NCBI GenBank assembly: GCA_017529425.1
Contig: JAFXNQ010000039.1
Coordinates: forward strand, 26,981 to 90,980
DNA from: Bacteroidales bacterium
Lineage (GTDB): Bacteria > Bacteroidota > Bacteroidia > Bacteroidales > UBA932
Direction: 5' to 3'
DNA length: 64,000 nucleotides
Under the pieces are notes generated by a model. The model was not told where the DNA came from. It ran no database searches and saw only the letters and a program-made list of their open reading frames with translations. Made by a program: the position numbers and the translations under genes. Every line of letters starts with the position of its first letter. Within the stretch, counting starts at the first letter, position 1. Shown here piece after piece: positions 23,946 to 32,778 of this stretch.

Positions 23946-26834
23946 TTAAAGTCTCTTGACGCGGACGTTGCGGATCCACAGGCGGTCGCCGTGGCCCAGG
24001 AAGCCGATATAGCCGCTCTTGCGTTGCAGGCCCGGGTGCTCGTTGCCGTCGATAGTGCCGTTCTTGCTGGCCTCCACGATGTCACCCTCGGTAACTACCT
24101 GGCCGTTTACAGTAACGCGGATGTAGCTCCCTTTCATGTAAATCTCTTCGCTGTTCCACTCGCCCACAGGGTTGAGGGCATCGCGGTTCTTGGCGGGGAT
24201 GATACCGTAGAGCGAGCCGTGGTACTGATAAGGTGCCAGCCAGCCCTTGTAGATATCGTTGTAGTGGTCCAGAATCTGCACCTCGTAACCCTCATAAGCA
24301 GAGTCACCCACACCGGGAGAGCGAACGCCCACACCGTTGTTGGCGCCGGGGGTGAGCTTGAACTCAAAACGATAGATGAAGTCGGCATACTCCTCGTTGG
24401 TATAGAGGTCTCCGACCCAGTTGCCGCCGCGGCTGCGACTCTCAACGGCAATGACGCCGTCTTTCACGTTATAATCTACTTTGTTGCCGTGCCACTTGTG
24501 AAGGCTGGTGCCGTCAAACAGCATTTCAAAGCCCTCTGCCGCCTCTTCCGGGGTAAGTTTTGTGGGCTCTACGCTCGGAAGCTCGTGGATGTAAAGGTCG
24601 CGGTAAGCGATGCGGCTGCCGTGTGCCTGCAGCTCGATGAATTCCTCAGCGGGAATGGGGAGGTCGCGGTTCCAGTAGTTCTCAAGAACGATGTTGTCCA
24701 CTACCAGCTGGCCGTTGAGATAAACGGTCACGCGCTCGCCCTGCATACGGATGTAGAAACTGTTCCACTCGCCCACAGCGTTGTCTGCGATTACCAGGGG
24801 GATGCGCTCCGTCTTCTGGTTGTTATAGAGTCCGCCACTGCCGACCTGTGCGCCAACCCAGGTACGGGCGGTGTCCCAGATCTGTACCTGAGGGCAACTG
24901 CGCAGATAGATACCTGCATCACCCTCTTTCTGGCCGGGGTAAATCTTCCAGTCGAGATACATCTCAAAGTCTTTGTATTTCTTGGTGGTGCAGAGGTTGT
25001 CGTATGCATGACCCACAAACTCGATGTTGCCGTTGGCAACCACCCAGTTTTCTGCCATCACCTTGTCTGCCTTTGCCTGAGCTGCTGCGAGCTGCTTAGC
25101 AGAGAGTTTGTAACGGAGGAACGGGTCACCCTCACCATATTCGTTGGTGGGGATCATACCCTGCCAGCCAGTGAGGTCTTTGCCGTTGAACATTGATACA
25201 TAACCGGGGTCGTCGGTGGGAACTGCAGCGAGATAATTCTCTATGCGCTGCAAATCGTAAGGATAGTCGCGACCGGTGTCGATGCCTTTGATGCGGTTCA
25301 TGACCTCCACGATCTGCGGACCGTAGAAGTTAGGGTTGCTGGTAGCGATGCGGCGGATGGCGTTGGCAGCCTCCACCTCGGTCTCCTTGCTGTCAAGGAA
25401 CTTGGCAGCATACATGATGCCCTGGAATGCGCCGGTCTCACCGATCTTTTCCAGGATGGCGTTCTTCTGCTCCGGGCCGGGTGCATAATCCATAATTGCG
25501 CGGTAGCGGAGCAGGCGCTGTGCGCCGGGCTCTTCGGCCATCTCCACTTTATTGAGGTATGCCGCAATAGCAAGCAGGGTGAGTTCGTTGTTGTCTGCAT
25601 TCTTGCTCAGGATGTCAATAATCTGAGGCATGCTGGCAACGTGGATTATCATCGGCCAGTAAGCCGCCTTGCTCTGGGGAGTAACGATATTATTGCGGTT
25701 GGAGAGGAGTTCGTATTTCTCAGCATCGCTCTTACCCTCCATAGCCGCCAGGATAGCGTCCTGAATCCTTGCGCGGTTAGCCTCGCCGCTGCTCTCCAGC
25801 AGGGAGTAGAGGGTCAGCAGGTCATCACCCTCTGATACTGATGCCAGGGCAGAGAAAGCTGCATCGCCCACCTGCTTGCTGTCATCAAACAAGCTGCCGA
25901 GTACCAGGGATTTATAGTTGAGTGCCTCGCGCTGGCTGATGAGGTTCAGGATAGCCTGTTTGCCGGCATCGCCCGCCTTGTCAAAATAGGGAGCCACGAC
26001 ATCTGCCACACGGCCGGGGATACAGCGCAGGCAGGACTCGGCAAGTGCCACGTCGTCTGCATTGCTGCTGGTGAGCATCTTGGCCATCGTGGGAAGGGCG
26101 CAGCCGCAGCCGGATTTGGTGAGAGCCCAGGCAGCCTCCTTGCGGACGCGTGCGTCAGCATCGGAAAGATAAGACTTGAAAGTCTTGGAGAGCGATTTGT
26201 CTTTAAGTTCGCCCAGCCACCAGATGAGGTCGGCCTTGTTCTCTGAGCTCTTCACTTTGGGGAGAGCCTCCACGATAGCGGTCTTAGCCTCGTCTACATC
26301 GCCCACCTTATAGAGCATGTCAAACAGGGAGACATTGTCCACACCCTTAGTTACTGCCTTCACCAGGTCTTTGACCTTGGTTGCCGGAGTGGTGCCGGGA
26401 TCAAACTCAGAGGTTGTAGTAACATTCTTGCCGTCATAGTTCTCTCCCAGGAAAAGGAGCTGACGGACAAACAACTGTTTGATGGTTTCATCTTTGGCCT
26501 TGTCGGCATAACCCTTGAATGCTTCTTTCACATTCTCGAGGGTCTCGCCGCCCATCTCGGTAGCCTTTGTGGTGATGGCGCTCAGGGCAAACTCAACGGG
26601 AACCATAGAGTCGTCCTGCTTCTCCAACATATTGTAGAGCAGGTCCATACCCTCTTTTCCAGTACCGATGAGCTCGGTGGCAAGCTCGTTATAGAGCTTC
26701 ATGTCCTTAGCGGGGAACTTTGCCAGGGCGTCACCCACTATGGTGTTGGCTTTACGCTGATTGGGCTGAGCCTGCACGCCAAAGCATACGAGCAGCAGCG
26801 CAACTATTACTAAGCTTTTGAATATCTTTTTCAT
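23946..26834 (-). CDS. HEAT-repeat protein with two C-terminal DUF1080 domains
   Basis: 962 aa, Sec signal peptide (ALLLVCFGVQAQ), so periplasmic. Residues about 25-540 are alpha-helical HEAT-like repeats (ADARVRKEAAWALTKSGCG, AANAIRRIATSNPN). DUF1080 domain 1 is at about 545-755 (YVSMFNGKDLTGWQGM, DFEMYLDWKIYPG, EWNSFYIRMQGERVTVYLNG). Domain 2 is at about 765-962 (FEMLFDGTSLHKWHGN, FIYRFEFKLTPGANNGVGVR, GYIGFLGHGDRLWIRNVRVKRL). The two domains suggest processing of longer or branched glycosides, with the repeats as a scaffold (inference). Operon gene 2. Confidence 0.85.
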   Translation of the reverse strand: MKKIFKSLVIVALLLVCFGVQAQPNQRKANTIVGDALAKFPAKDMKLYNELATELIGTGKEGMDLLYNMLEKQDDSMVPVEFALSAITTKATEMGGETLENVKEAFKGYADKAKDETIKQLFVRQLLFLGENYDGKNVTTTSEFDPGTTPATKVKDLVKAVTKGVDNVSLFDMLYKVGDVDEAKTAIVEALPKVKSSENKADLIWWLGELKDKSLSKTFKSYLSDADARVRKEAAWALTKSGCGCALPTMAKMLTSSNADDVALAESCLRCIPGRVADVVAPYFDKAGDAGKQAILNLISQREALNYKSLVLGSLFDDSKQVGDAAFSALASVSEGDDLLTLYSLLESSGEANRARIQDAILAAMEGKSDAEKYELLSNRNNIVTPQSKAAYWPMIIHVASMPQIIDILSKNADNNELTLLAIAAYLNKVEMAEEPGAQRLLRYRAIMDYAPGPEQKNAILEKIGETGAFQGIMYAAKFLDSKETEVEAANAIRRIATSNPNFYGPQIVEVMNRIKGIDTGRDYPYDLQRIENYLAAVPTDDPGYVSMFNGKDLTGWQGMIPTNEYGEGDPFLRYKLSAKQLAAAQAKADKVMAENWVVANGNIEFVGHAYDNLCTTKKYKDFEMYLDWKIYPGQKEGDAGIYLRSCPQVQIWDTARTWVGAQVGSGGLYNNQKTERIPLVIADNAVGEWNSFYIRMQGERVTVYLNGQLVVDNIVLENYWNRDLPIPAEEFIELQAHGSRIAYRDLYIHELPSVEPTKLTPEEAAEGFEMLFDGTSLHKWHGNKVDYNVKDGVIAVESRSRGGNWVGDLYTNEEYADFIYRFEFKLTPGANNGVGVRSPGVGDSAYEGYEVQILDHYNDIYKGWLAPYQYHGSLYGIIPAKNRDALNPVGEWNSEEIYMKGSYIRVTVNGQVVTEGDIVEASKNGTIDGNEHPGLQRKSGYIGFLGHGDRLWIRNVRVKRL

Positions 26835-26852
26835 TGTTTCTCCTCCCTTTAA

Positions 26853-28121
26853 TTAAATTGTCCAGGGTTTACGCATCGGCTGGTAAACTAAACGGTTTGC
26901 AGCATCGTCGTTGATAAACTCCTGCTTTTCGGAGTCAAAGTAGAGAGTGCGACCAAGCTGCAGTGCCACTGCACCGATGTTGACCAGGGTGCAGCTGCGG
27001 TGGCCGTTGATTTCGTTGAGGGCGAATTTCTTGCGAGTGCGTACACACTCCAGGAAGTCTGTCTCCTGCGGCTTGGGATCGGGGAAGTCTGCGAGCTTGT
27101 CTTTCCAGCCGGGGATGTCGCAGATGAAGTTGTTGTAAACGTTGCCGTTCGGACCCTGGATGTACGGGGTCTTGGGGTCGCCAAAGTCTTCGCCCCAGAG
27201 GACGATCTTGCAACCGTCGGCATAAGTGTAGACAATCTCGCGCCATGTGCCGGCTGCATCGTAGTGCTGCTGAGGCGCGTCGATTTCAACCTTGACGGGG
27301 CTCTCGTTGTCCTTGCCCAGCAGATACTGAACGGGGTCAAGATAGTGCTGGCCCATATCGCCCAGTCCGCCGGCATCGTAATCCCAGTAGCCGCGGAAAG
27401 TATCGTGGCAACGGTGCTCGTTGTACGGCTTGTAGGGTGCGGGACCCAGCCAGAGGTCGTAGTCGAAATAGTCGGGAATGGGCTGGGGATCCAGATGCTC
27501 CTTACCTACCCAGAAGAATTTCCAGTCGAAACCGGTGTGCTTGGACACTGTCACGGTGAGGGGCCAGCCAAGCAGACCGCTGTCAACCAACTTCTTGAGC
27601 GGAGCCACCTCGGTGCCGAGACCGTAGAAGGTATCCTCAAAGCGGAACCAGGTGTTAAGACGGAAAATTGTGTTGTAGCGTTTCATCGCCTCTACAACTC
27701 TCTTGCCTTCACCAATGGTACGGGTCATGGGCTTTTCGCACCATACATCCTTACCTGCCTTGGCAGCCTCTATAGACATGATTGCATGCCAGTGAGGCGG
27801 GGTGCAGACGTGCACTATGTCCACGTTGGGGTCATGGATAAGGTCCATGAAGTTGTGATAGCAGGCTACCTGTCCGAATCCTGCCTCTTTAGCCATGTTC
27901 TCGCCCCTTCTCAGCCTGGTCTCATCTACATCGCAAACTGCAACCAGACGGTCGGGCATGTGAAAGTGGTGGCCGCGGCCGATACCGCCGAAGCCGATGA
28001 TACCCTTGGTGAGCTGGTCGCTGGGGGCAATGTAACCTTTACCGCCGAGCACGTGGCGCGGCAAGATGGTGAACGCAGCCACAGCCGCTGTTCCCTTGAG
28101 GAATTGTCTTCTGCTTGTCAT
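26853..28121 (-). CDS. Gfo/Idh/MocA oxidoreductase with Tat signal (first in operon)
   Basis: 422 aa. The MTSRRQFLKGTAAVAAF Tat signal is followed by ITKGIIGFGGIGRGHH-type Rossmann start at about residue 40, LVAVCDVDETRLRRG, VDIVHVCTPPHWH and GKDVWCEKPMTR. The C-terminal half has YWDYDAGGLGDMGQHYLDPVQYLLG, typical of the exported glucoside-oxidising subgroup. It is probably a sugar dehydrogenase or the partner reductase/hydratase of the pathway. It starts 66 nt after the predicted transcription start, making it the first gene of the operon; 18 bp separate it from the HEAT/DUF1080 gene. Confidence 0.88.
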   Translation of the reverse strand: MTSRRQFLKGTAAVAAFTILPRHVLGGKGYIAPSDQLTKGIIGFGGIGRGHHFHMPDRLVAVCDVDETRLRRGENMAKEAGFGQVACYHNFMDLIHDPNVDIVHVCTPPHWHAIMSIEAAKAGKDVWCEKPMTRTIGEGKRVVEAMKRYNTIFRLNTWFRFEDTFYGLGTEVAPLKKLVDSGLLGWPLTVTVSKHTGFDWKFFWVGKEHLDPQPIPDYFDYDLWLGPAPYKPYNEHRCHDTFRGYWDYDAGGLGDMGQHYLDPVQYLLGKDNESPVKVEIDAPQQHYDAAGTWREIVYTYADGCKIVLWGEDFGDPKTPYIQGPNGNVYNNFICDIPGWKDKLADFPDPKPQETDFLECVRTRKKFALNEINGHRSCTLVNIGAVALQLGRTLYFDSEKQEFINDDAANRLVYQPMRKPWTI

Positions 28122-28193
28122 GTCTTTTATTGTTATTTAACTGATATTAAATCTGTTATAAGATATTTCGGTCCGTTTTGGTTCAATATCTGT

Positions 28194-28201
28194 CAAAATT
28201 A
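28194..28201 (-). promoter_or_regulatory. Promoter -7 box of the 3-keto-glycoside operon
   Basis: TAATTTTG read on the - strand fits TAnnTTTG. It is 73 bp before the first start codon. The AT-rich leader 28122-28190 contains no other evident signal. Confidence 0.5.
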
Positions 28202-28248
28202 AGTATTTTTCGTGGAAAAACACCTCCCCATAAAGAAAAAAGAGAGGA

Positions 28249-28698
28249 TTATTTCCTCTCCATTTCTCTTCTCAAGTCTTTCTCTTTTATGGACTCCCGC
28301 TTGTCAAACTCCCGCTTGCCCCGGGCAAGGGCGATTTCAAGTTTTGCGAACCCCTTGTCGCTTATGAAAATCTTTACCGCGACTATGGTCATTCCCTTCT
28401 CCCGCGTGGAGCGCTGCAGCCGGCGCAGTTCCCGCCGGGTTAGCAGCAGTTTGCGGTCACGCATCGGGTCGTGCCGGTTATAGCTCCCCCACCAGTACTC
28501 TGCCACGTTCATATTGCGGACATATAACTCACCATCAACAAAATAGCAATAAGCATCAACCAGGGAGGCCTTCCCCGCCCGGATAGATTTAATCTCGGTG
28601 CCGGAGAGCACAATTCCGGCCGTGAACTTCTCAATGAACTCGTAATCAAAGGAGGCCCGGCGGTTCTTTATGACTATGGTGCTCTTTGCCTTTGGCAT
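28249..28698 (-). CDS. smpB: SmpB, SsrA-binding protein
   Basis: tmRNA partner for rescue of stalled ribosomes. I start at 28698 ([19 protein letters not shown]), giving 149 aa; the open frame continues upstream but across the promoter. Motifs: [58 protein letters not shown] (the oligonucleotide-binding face) and the basic tail [23 protein letters not shown], which enters the decoding channel. ssrA itself is not in the window. Confidence 0.96.
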   Translation of the reverse strand: MPKAKSTIVIKNRRASFDYEFIEKFTAGIVLSGTEIKSIRAGKASLVDAYCYFVDGELYVRNMNVAEYWWGSYNRHDPMRDRKLLLTRRELRRLQRSTREKGMTIVAVKIFISDKGFAKLEIALARGKREFDKRESIKEKDLRREMERK

Positions 28699-28740
28699 AA
28701 TCAGCTGTCTGTTTTTCGGAAAGATCGTCTTCAACGTCCG

Positions 28741-28748
28741 CAAATATA
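28741..28748 (-). promoter_or_regulatory. smpB promoter -7 box
   Basis: TATATTTG on the - strand, 43 bp before the smpB start, matches TAnnTTTG. It lies in the 74-bp gap shared with divergent miaA. Confidence 0.55.
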
Positions 28749-28772
28749 GCATAAAAAACGTACCTTCGCTGT

Positions 28773-29639
28773 ATGTTCGAGGAATACGATATCGTTTGCG
28801 TGCTGGGACCTACCGCCTCCGGAAAGACGCGTTATGCAGTTGACCTGGCCCGCAGGATGGGGGCGGAGATACTCTCTGCCGACTCCCGGCAGGTTTACCG
28901 CGGTATGGATATCGGCACCGGAAAGGACCTCGATGAATACGGCGATGTCCCTTACCATCTGATTGACATAGTCGATGCAGGCACCAAATACGACATATAC
29001 CAGTATCAGCGCGACTTTGAGCGGGCATATCGCGGCATTATCCAGCGTGGCAAAAGAGCGATAATATGCGGAGGGAGCGGCCTTTACATAGAGGCGGCCT
29101 GCTGCGGCTACTCCCTGCCCGACGTACCGGCCGACCCCGCCCTGCGAGCAGAGCTTGAGAAATATGACGATGAGACCCTGATAGCGCGCCTGGCCAGCCT
29201 TAAGACGCTCCATAACCATACTGACTACGACACCCGCCGCCGGCTGATCCGCGCCCTGGAAATCGCAATCTGGGAGAGCACCCACCCCGTGGAGCGGAGC
29301 GAATACCTCCCCAAGAAGACAAAATTTATCGGAATCTCTGTCTCCCGGGACGAGCGGCGCGAGCGCATTGACCGCCGCCTGGACGAGCGCCTGGCTGCAG
29401 GGATGACAGATGAGGTCAAAAGACTTCTGGATAGCGGCATCGCTCCGGAAGACTTGATCTATTACGGCCTGGAATACAAGTTCGTGACCCGCTACCTGAT
29501 TGGCGAGCTCACCTATGAAGAGATGAAAAGCGGCCTCAAGACCGCTATTCATCAATTTGCGAAACGTCAGATGACCTGGTTCCGCGGTATGGAGAGGAGG
29601 GGGATAGAAATCGAATGGGTAGACCCTATACGGTCATAA
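28773..29639 (+). CDS. miaA: MiaA, tRNA dimethylallyltransferase
   Basis: Transfers a dimethylallyl group to A37 of tRNAs reading UNN codons. 288 aa, slightly shorter than the roughly 300-315 aa norm. Motifs: P-loop [55 protein letters not shown], and [14 protein letters not shown], with [12 protein letters not shown] near the end. Its last 14 bases overlap the 3' end of frr on the opposite strand. The ATG is only 74 bp from the smpB start. Confidence 0.96.
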   Translation: MFEEYDIVCVLGPTASGKTRYAVDLARRMGAEILSADSRQVYRGMDIGTGKDLDEYGDVPYHLIDIVDAGTKYDIYQYQRDFERAYRGIIQRGKRAIICGGSGLYIEAACCGYSLPDVPADPALRAELEKYDDETLIARLASLKTLHNHTDYDTRRRLIRALEIAIWESTHPVERSEYLPKKTKFIGISVSRDERRERIDRRLDERLAAGMTDEVKRLLDSGIAPEDLIYYGLEYKFVTRYLIGELTYEEMKSGLKTAIHQFAKRQMTWFRGMERRGIEIEWVDPIRS

Positions 29640-30189
29640 TCTCCTTCTCTTTCAACTCCAGAACCTCATCAATCTTTTTCACAAACTTGTCGGTGAACTT
29701 CTGAACCTTCTCCTCGTCGTCTTTCTCCACATCTTCCGGCAGGCCCTCTTTCTGTAATTTCTTAAGAGACTCCATGGCCTCGCGACGGGCGTTGCGCACG
29801 CTCACCTTTGCAGTTTCACCGGCAGTACGGGCCTTCTTGACCAGTTCGCGACGGCGCTCCTCTGTGAGGGCGGGGACATTGATGCGGATTACCTCGCCGT
29901 TATTCTGGGGGGTAAAGCCCAGGTTGGCGTCCATTATAGCCTTCTCTATGGTGTGAATCATGCTCTTGTCCCAAGGCTGGATAAGCATGGTCTTGGCATC
30001 GGGAGTGGTTATGTTGGACATCTGGGGCAGCGGGGTGGCTGCTCCGTAATAGTTAACTATCACAGAAGCAAAAACCTCGGGGTTGGCCTTACCTGCCCGG
30101 TAGGTTTTAAGCTCCTCCTGGAGATGCGTCACCGCATCCTCCATCTTCAGCTCGGCATATTCGAGCAATTCGTTGGCTTTATCAATCAT
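29626..30189 (-). CDS. frr: Ribosome recycling factor
   Basis: Splits post-termination ribosomes with EF-G. 187 aa, normal length. Family features: the helical start AELKMEDAVTHLQEELKTYRAGKANPE, VNYYGAATPLPQMSNI, IQPWDKSMIHTIEKAI, and VPALTEERRRELVKKARTAGE. It is 15 bp downstream of pyrH and probably co-transcribed with it, as in many bacteria. Confidence 0.97.
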   Translation of the reverse strand: MIDKANELLEYAELKMEDAVTHLQEELKTYRAGKANPEVFASVIVNYYGAATPLPQMSNITTPDAKTMLIQPWDKSMIHTIEKAIMDANLGFTPQNNGEVIRINVPALTEERRRELVKKARTAGETAKVSVRNARREAMESLKKLQKEGLPEDVEKDDEEKVQKFTDKFVKKIDEVLELKEKEIMTV

Positions 30190-30204
30190 ATACGTAGTAT
30201 TGAT

Positions 30205-30915
30205 TTATCCGTTGCTGACCACCGTGCCGAGATCCTTGCCCGCCACGATTCCTTCCAGCGTACCCTCATCCTCCATCTTGAACACCACGATTGGGATGTC
30301 GTTCTCTCGACAAAGGGTAAACGCTGTGGCGTCCATCACCTTCAAATTGTCTGCCAAAGCCTTTTCAAAGGTGAGGGTATGATATTTCTTTGCATCAGGG
30401 TTCTTCATGGGATCGCTGTCGTAAACGCCATCTACCTTTGTCCCCTTTAGGAGCGCGTCCGCCCCGATTTCGCAGGCACGCAGGGCGGCTGCGGAGTCGG
30501 TGGTGAAGAAGGGATTGCCGGTGCCGCCGGCGATGATTGCCACGCCACCGTTCTTCATGACCTCGACCGCCTCATCGCGAACGTAATATTTGCACATCGG
30601 CTCTACGCGGGTACTTGAGAAAACCTCTGCGGGCACCCCCTCCGCCTTGATGAACAGCGAAAGGCCGATGGAGTTGATGATGGTGGCGAGCATGCCCATC
30701 TGGTCGCCGCGAACCCGCTCAAAACCAGCCCCGGCACCCTGCAGGCCGCGGAAAATATTGCCGCCACCTACCACAATCGCCACCTGGGCACCACTCTTTG
30801 CCACTGCGGCTATCTGTCGTGCAAACGTGGATATAGTTACCTCGTCCAAACCCTTCCCTGAGGCACCTGCAAGGGCTTCTCCGCTGAGTTTGAGAAGAAT
30901 CCTGTTGTATTTCAT
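30205..30915 (-). CDS. pyrH: UMP kinase
   Basis: Phosphorylates UMP to UDP. Start at 30915 (MKYNRILLKLSGEAL) gives 236 aa, the family norm; five extra codons upstream are possible but atypical. Motifs of the amino-acid-kinase fold: LLKLSGEALAG, VVGGGNIFRGLQGAG, GDQMGMLATIINS, GTGNPFFTTDSAAALRA and LLKGTKVDGVYDSDP. First of a two-gene pyrH-frr unit. Confidence 0.97.
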   Translation of the reverse strand: MKYNRILLKLSGEALAGASGKGLDEVTISTFARQIAAVAKSGAQVAIVVGGGNIFRGLQGAGAGFERVRGDQMGMLATIINSIGLSLFIKAEGVPAEVFSSTRVEPMCKYYVRDEAVEVMKNGGVAIIAGGTGNPFFTTDSAAALRACEIGADALLKGTKVDGVYDSDPMKNPDAKKYHTLTFEKALADNLKVMDATAFTLCRENDIPIVVFKMEDEGTLEGIVAGKDLGTVVSNG

Positions 30916-30941
30916 AGCTTGATTTTTCAATTAAATACTAA

Positions 30942-30989
30942 CAAAAGTATTCAAAGATTATGTTATTTACAACTTTAGGGTTAACTTTG
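30942..30989. promoter_or_regulatory. Divergent promoter boxes of pyrH and sdhC
   Basis: TACTTTTG on the - strand (30942-30949), 27 bp before pyrH, and TAACTTTG on the + strand (30982-30989), 37 bp before the chosen sdhC ATG. Both match TAnnTTTG. Confidence 0.6.
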
Positions 30990-31025
30990 CGCCACTTAAA
31001 GGAAAAAGAAACAAAAATCATAACT

Positions 31026-31691
31026 ATGGCAAAACTCTTCACATCTTCTATCGGCAAAAAGCTCATTATGAGCGTCACCGGTCTGTTTATGATTCTCTTC
31101 CTGACCATGCACATGGTGCTTAACTTCACCAGCGTGTTCAGTGCAGAGACTTTCAAGGCTGTGTGCGATTTTATGGCGCTTCCGATTGTGACCATCATGG
31201 TCCCCGTCCTTGCCGCAGGCTTTATCTTCCACATTATCTACGCCTTCGTACTTGAAATCGGGAACATGAAGGCTCGCGGCGGTGCCAAGAGGTATGAAGT
31301 TTCCAATAAGGCTGCTACCGATTCCTGGGCTGCCCGCAATATGATCTGGCTGGGCATCATCGTGCTTTGCGGTCTCTGCCTCCACCTCACCCACTTCTGG
31401 GCAGACATGCAGCTGGCCGACCTCACCGGCGGTGAGGCTGCAGACCCCAATATGCTGCTGGACCAGACTTTCGGTTCATGGTGTCTCACCATAATTTATC
31501 TGATATGGTTCTTTGCCCTTTGGATGCACCTCACCCACGGTTTCTGGAGTGCCTTCCAGACCATCGGCTGGAGCAACAACGTATGGTACAAGCGTACCAA
31601 AGTGATCGGCATCATCTATGCTACCTTGCTGATGGGCGGTTTTGCAGTCACTGCAATTGTTGCCTGCCTGAGAGCTAATGGTATTCTCTAA
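31026..31691 (+). CDS. sdhC: Succinate dehydrogenase/fumarate reductase cytochrome b subunit, stand-alone
   Basis: Five-helix dihaem cytochrome b membrane anchor that passes electrons between menaquinone and the flavoprotein/iron-sulphur subunits. Start at 31026 (MAKLFTSSIGKKLIMSVTG) follows the promoter and gives 221 aa. Histidines that can hold haem are seen in FLTMHMVLNF, GFIFHIIYAFVLE, LCLHLTHFW and FALWMHLTHGFWSAF. The flavoprotein (sdhA/frdA) and Fe-S (sdhB/frdB) genes that usually follow are absent: hemW lies convergent and overlaps the stop by 4 bp. Confidence 0.9.
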   Translation: MAKLFTSSIGKKLIMSVTGLFMILFLTMHMVLNFTSVFSAETFKAVCDFMALPIVTIMVPVLAAGFIFHIIYAFVLEIGNMKARGGAKRYEVSNKAATDSWAARNMIWLGIIVLCGLCLHLTHFWADMQLADLTGGEAADPNMLLDQTFGSWCLTIIYLIWFFALWMHLTHGFWSAFQTIGWSNNVWYKRTKVIGIIYATLLMGGFAVTAIVACLRANGIL

Positions 31692-32776
31692 CGTAGATAG
31701 TCCTCGATAATCGAGTCACAAATAAAGAATTTATCGCGGGGGATGCGGAAACGCTCCCCCGCTTTTTCTAATATCCCCTGATCAGTAATCAGAGATTTCT
31801 CCACGCCGCGCGAAGTGCGGAGGCCAAGCATGATGCGTTCGTTGTAAATGTCATCAGGGGTCAGGTGCTCTTCCCCTCCTTTGGGTAGATTACCAGCCTC
31901 CAGCGCAGAGCAATACTCCTCCAGCGAAGATGGATTCCACTGCCTCAGGTCATTGCCATCAAAAGAGTGGGCAGCCGGACCCAGCCCAAGGTATGCGGTG
32001 CGGTCCCAGTATGCACTGTTATGGCGCGAATGGCGACCCGGGCGGCAGAAATTTGACACCTCGTACTGCTCGTAACCAGCCTTCTCCAACTCTTCCTGCA
32101 GCATGGCGTACTGGTGCGCACATATTTCATCGTCAGGTTCGGCATATTTCCCCTGAGCCGCCTGTTCCGCCAGAGTGCTCTCCGGATCTATGCTCATCTG
32201 GTAGGCGGAGATATGTTCCGGAGCAAGCCCTGTGGCCCGCTTCAGAGTGTCGAGCCACTGCTTGTCTTCCAGGCCGGCGAAGCCGAATATCAGGTCGATG
32301 GAAATGTTGTCAAAGTCCGCCTCGCGCAACTTTTTGAACGCCTCTATGGCGGTGGCGGCGCAATGGCGACGGTTCATCCATCTGAGATGCCGGTCGCAAA
32401 ACGACTGCACCCCCATACTGATACGGTTCACGCCTGCCTCCTTCAAAGCAGGCAGCAGACCGCTGCAGGTTGCCACATCCTCGGGATTGACCTCAACTGT
32501 GAACTCCTCCACCGCACCCAGGTCAAAACTCGCCGCAAGCATATCTCGTATAGTCCGGAACTCGTCCGGGGAGAGCAGCGACGGGGTCCCGCCGCCAAAG
32601 TAGAGGGTTTTAACCACCCCCTGCCCCTTAAAATAATCGCGCCGCAGGGCGATTTCACCGCCAAGGGCCTCGATATAACGGGTATGCGTCCCCTGCCGGG
32701 GGCACACCTCGGAATAGAATCCGCAATAAGTGCAGAAAGAGGCACAGAACGGGATATGGAGATATATCCCGGCCAA
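31688..32776 (-). CDS. hemW: HemW, radical SAM haem chaperone
   Basis: Radical SAM protein that binds haem and delivers it to respiratory enzymes; formerly annotated as a coproporphyrinogen oxidase. 362 aa. The Fe-S motif is CASFCTYC (CxxxCxxC) at about residues 11-18, followed by YFGGGTPSLL and EVNPEDV. INRISMGVQSF and DLIFGFAGLEDKQW are typical. It is 3' to 3' with the cytochrome b gene, a functionally plausible pairing, and starts right after the coiled-coil gene (3 bp gap). Confidence 0.93.
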   Translation of the reverse strand: MAGIYLHIPFCASFCTYCGFYSEVCPRQGTHTRYIEALGGEIALRRDYFKGQGVVKTLYFGGGTPSLLSPDEFRTIRDMLAASFDLGAVEEFTVEVNPEDVATCSGLLPALKEAGVNRISMGVQSFCDRHLRWMNRRHCAATAIEAFKKLREADFDNISIDLIFGFAGLEDKQWLDTLKRATGLAPEHISAYQMSIDPESTLAEQAAQGKYAEPDDEICAHQYAMLQEELEKAGYEQYEVSNFCRPGRHSRHNSAYWDRTAYLGLGPAAHSFDGNDLRQWNPSSLEEYCSALEAGNLPKGGEEHLTPDDIYNERIMLGLRTSRGVEKSLITDQGILEKAGERFRIPRDKFFICDSIIEDYLR

Positions 32777-32778
32777 AA

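Noticed and set aside
23862..25196. 444-codon antisense frame over the DUF1080 gene
   Set aside because: Hydrophobic valine-rich shadow, no start context, fully inside a conserved gene.
27000..28202. 400-codon antisense frame over the first oxidoreductase
   Set aside because: Shadow of a gene with a clear Tat signal and Rossmann motifs.
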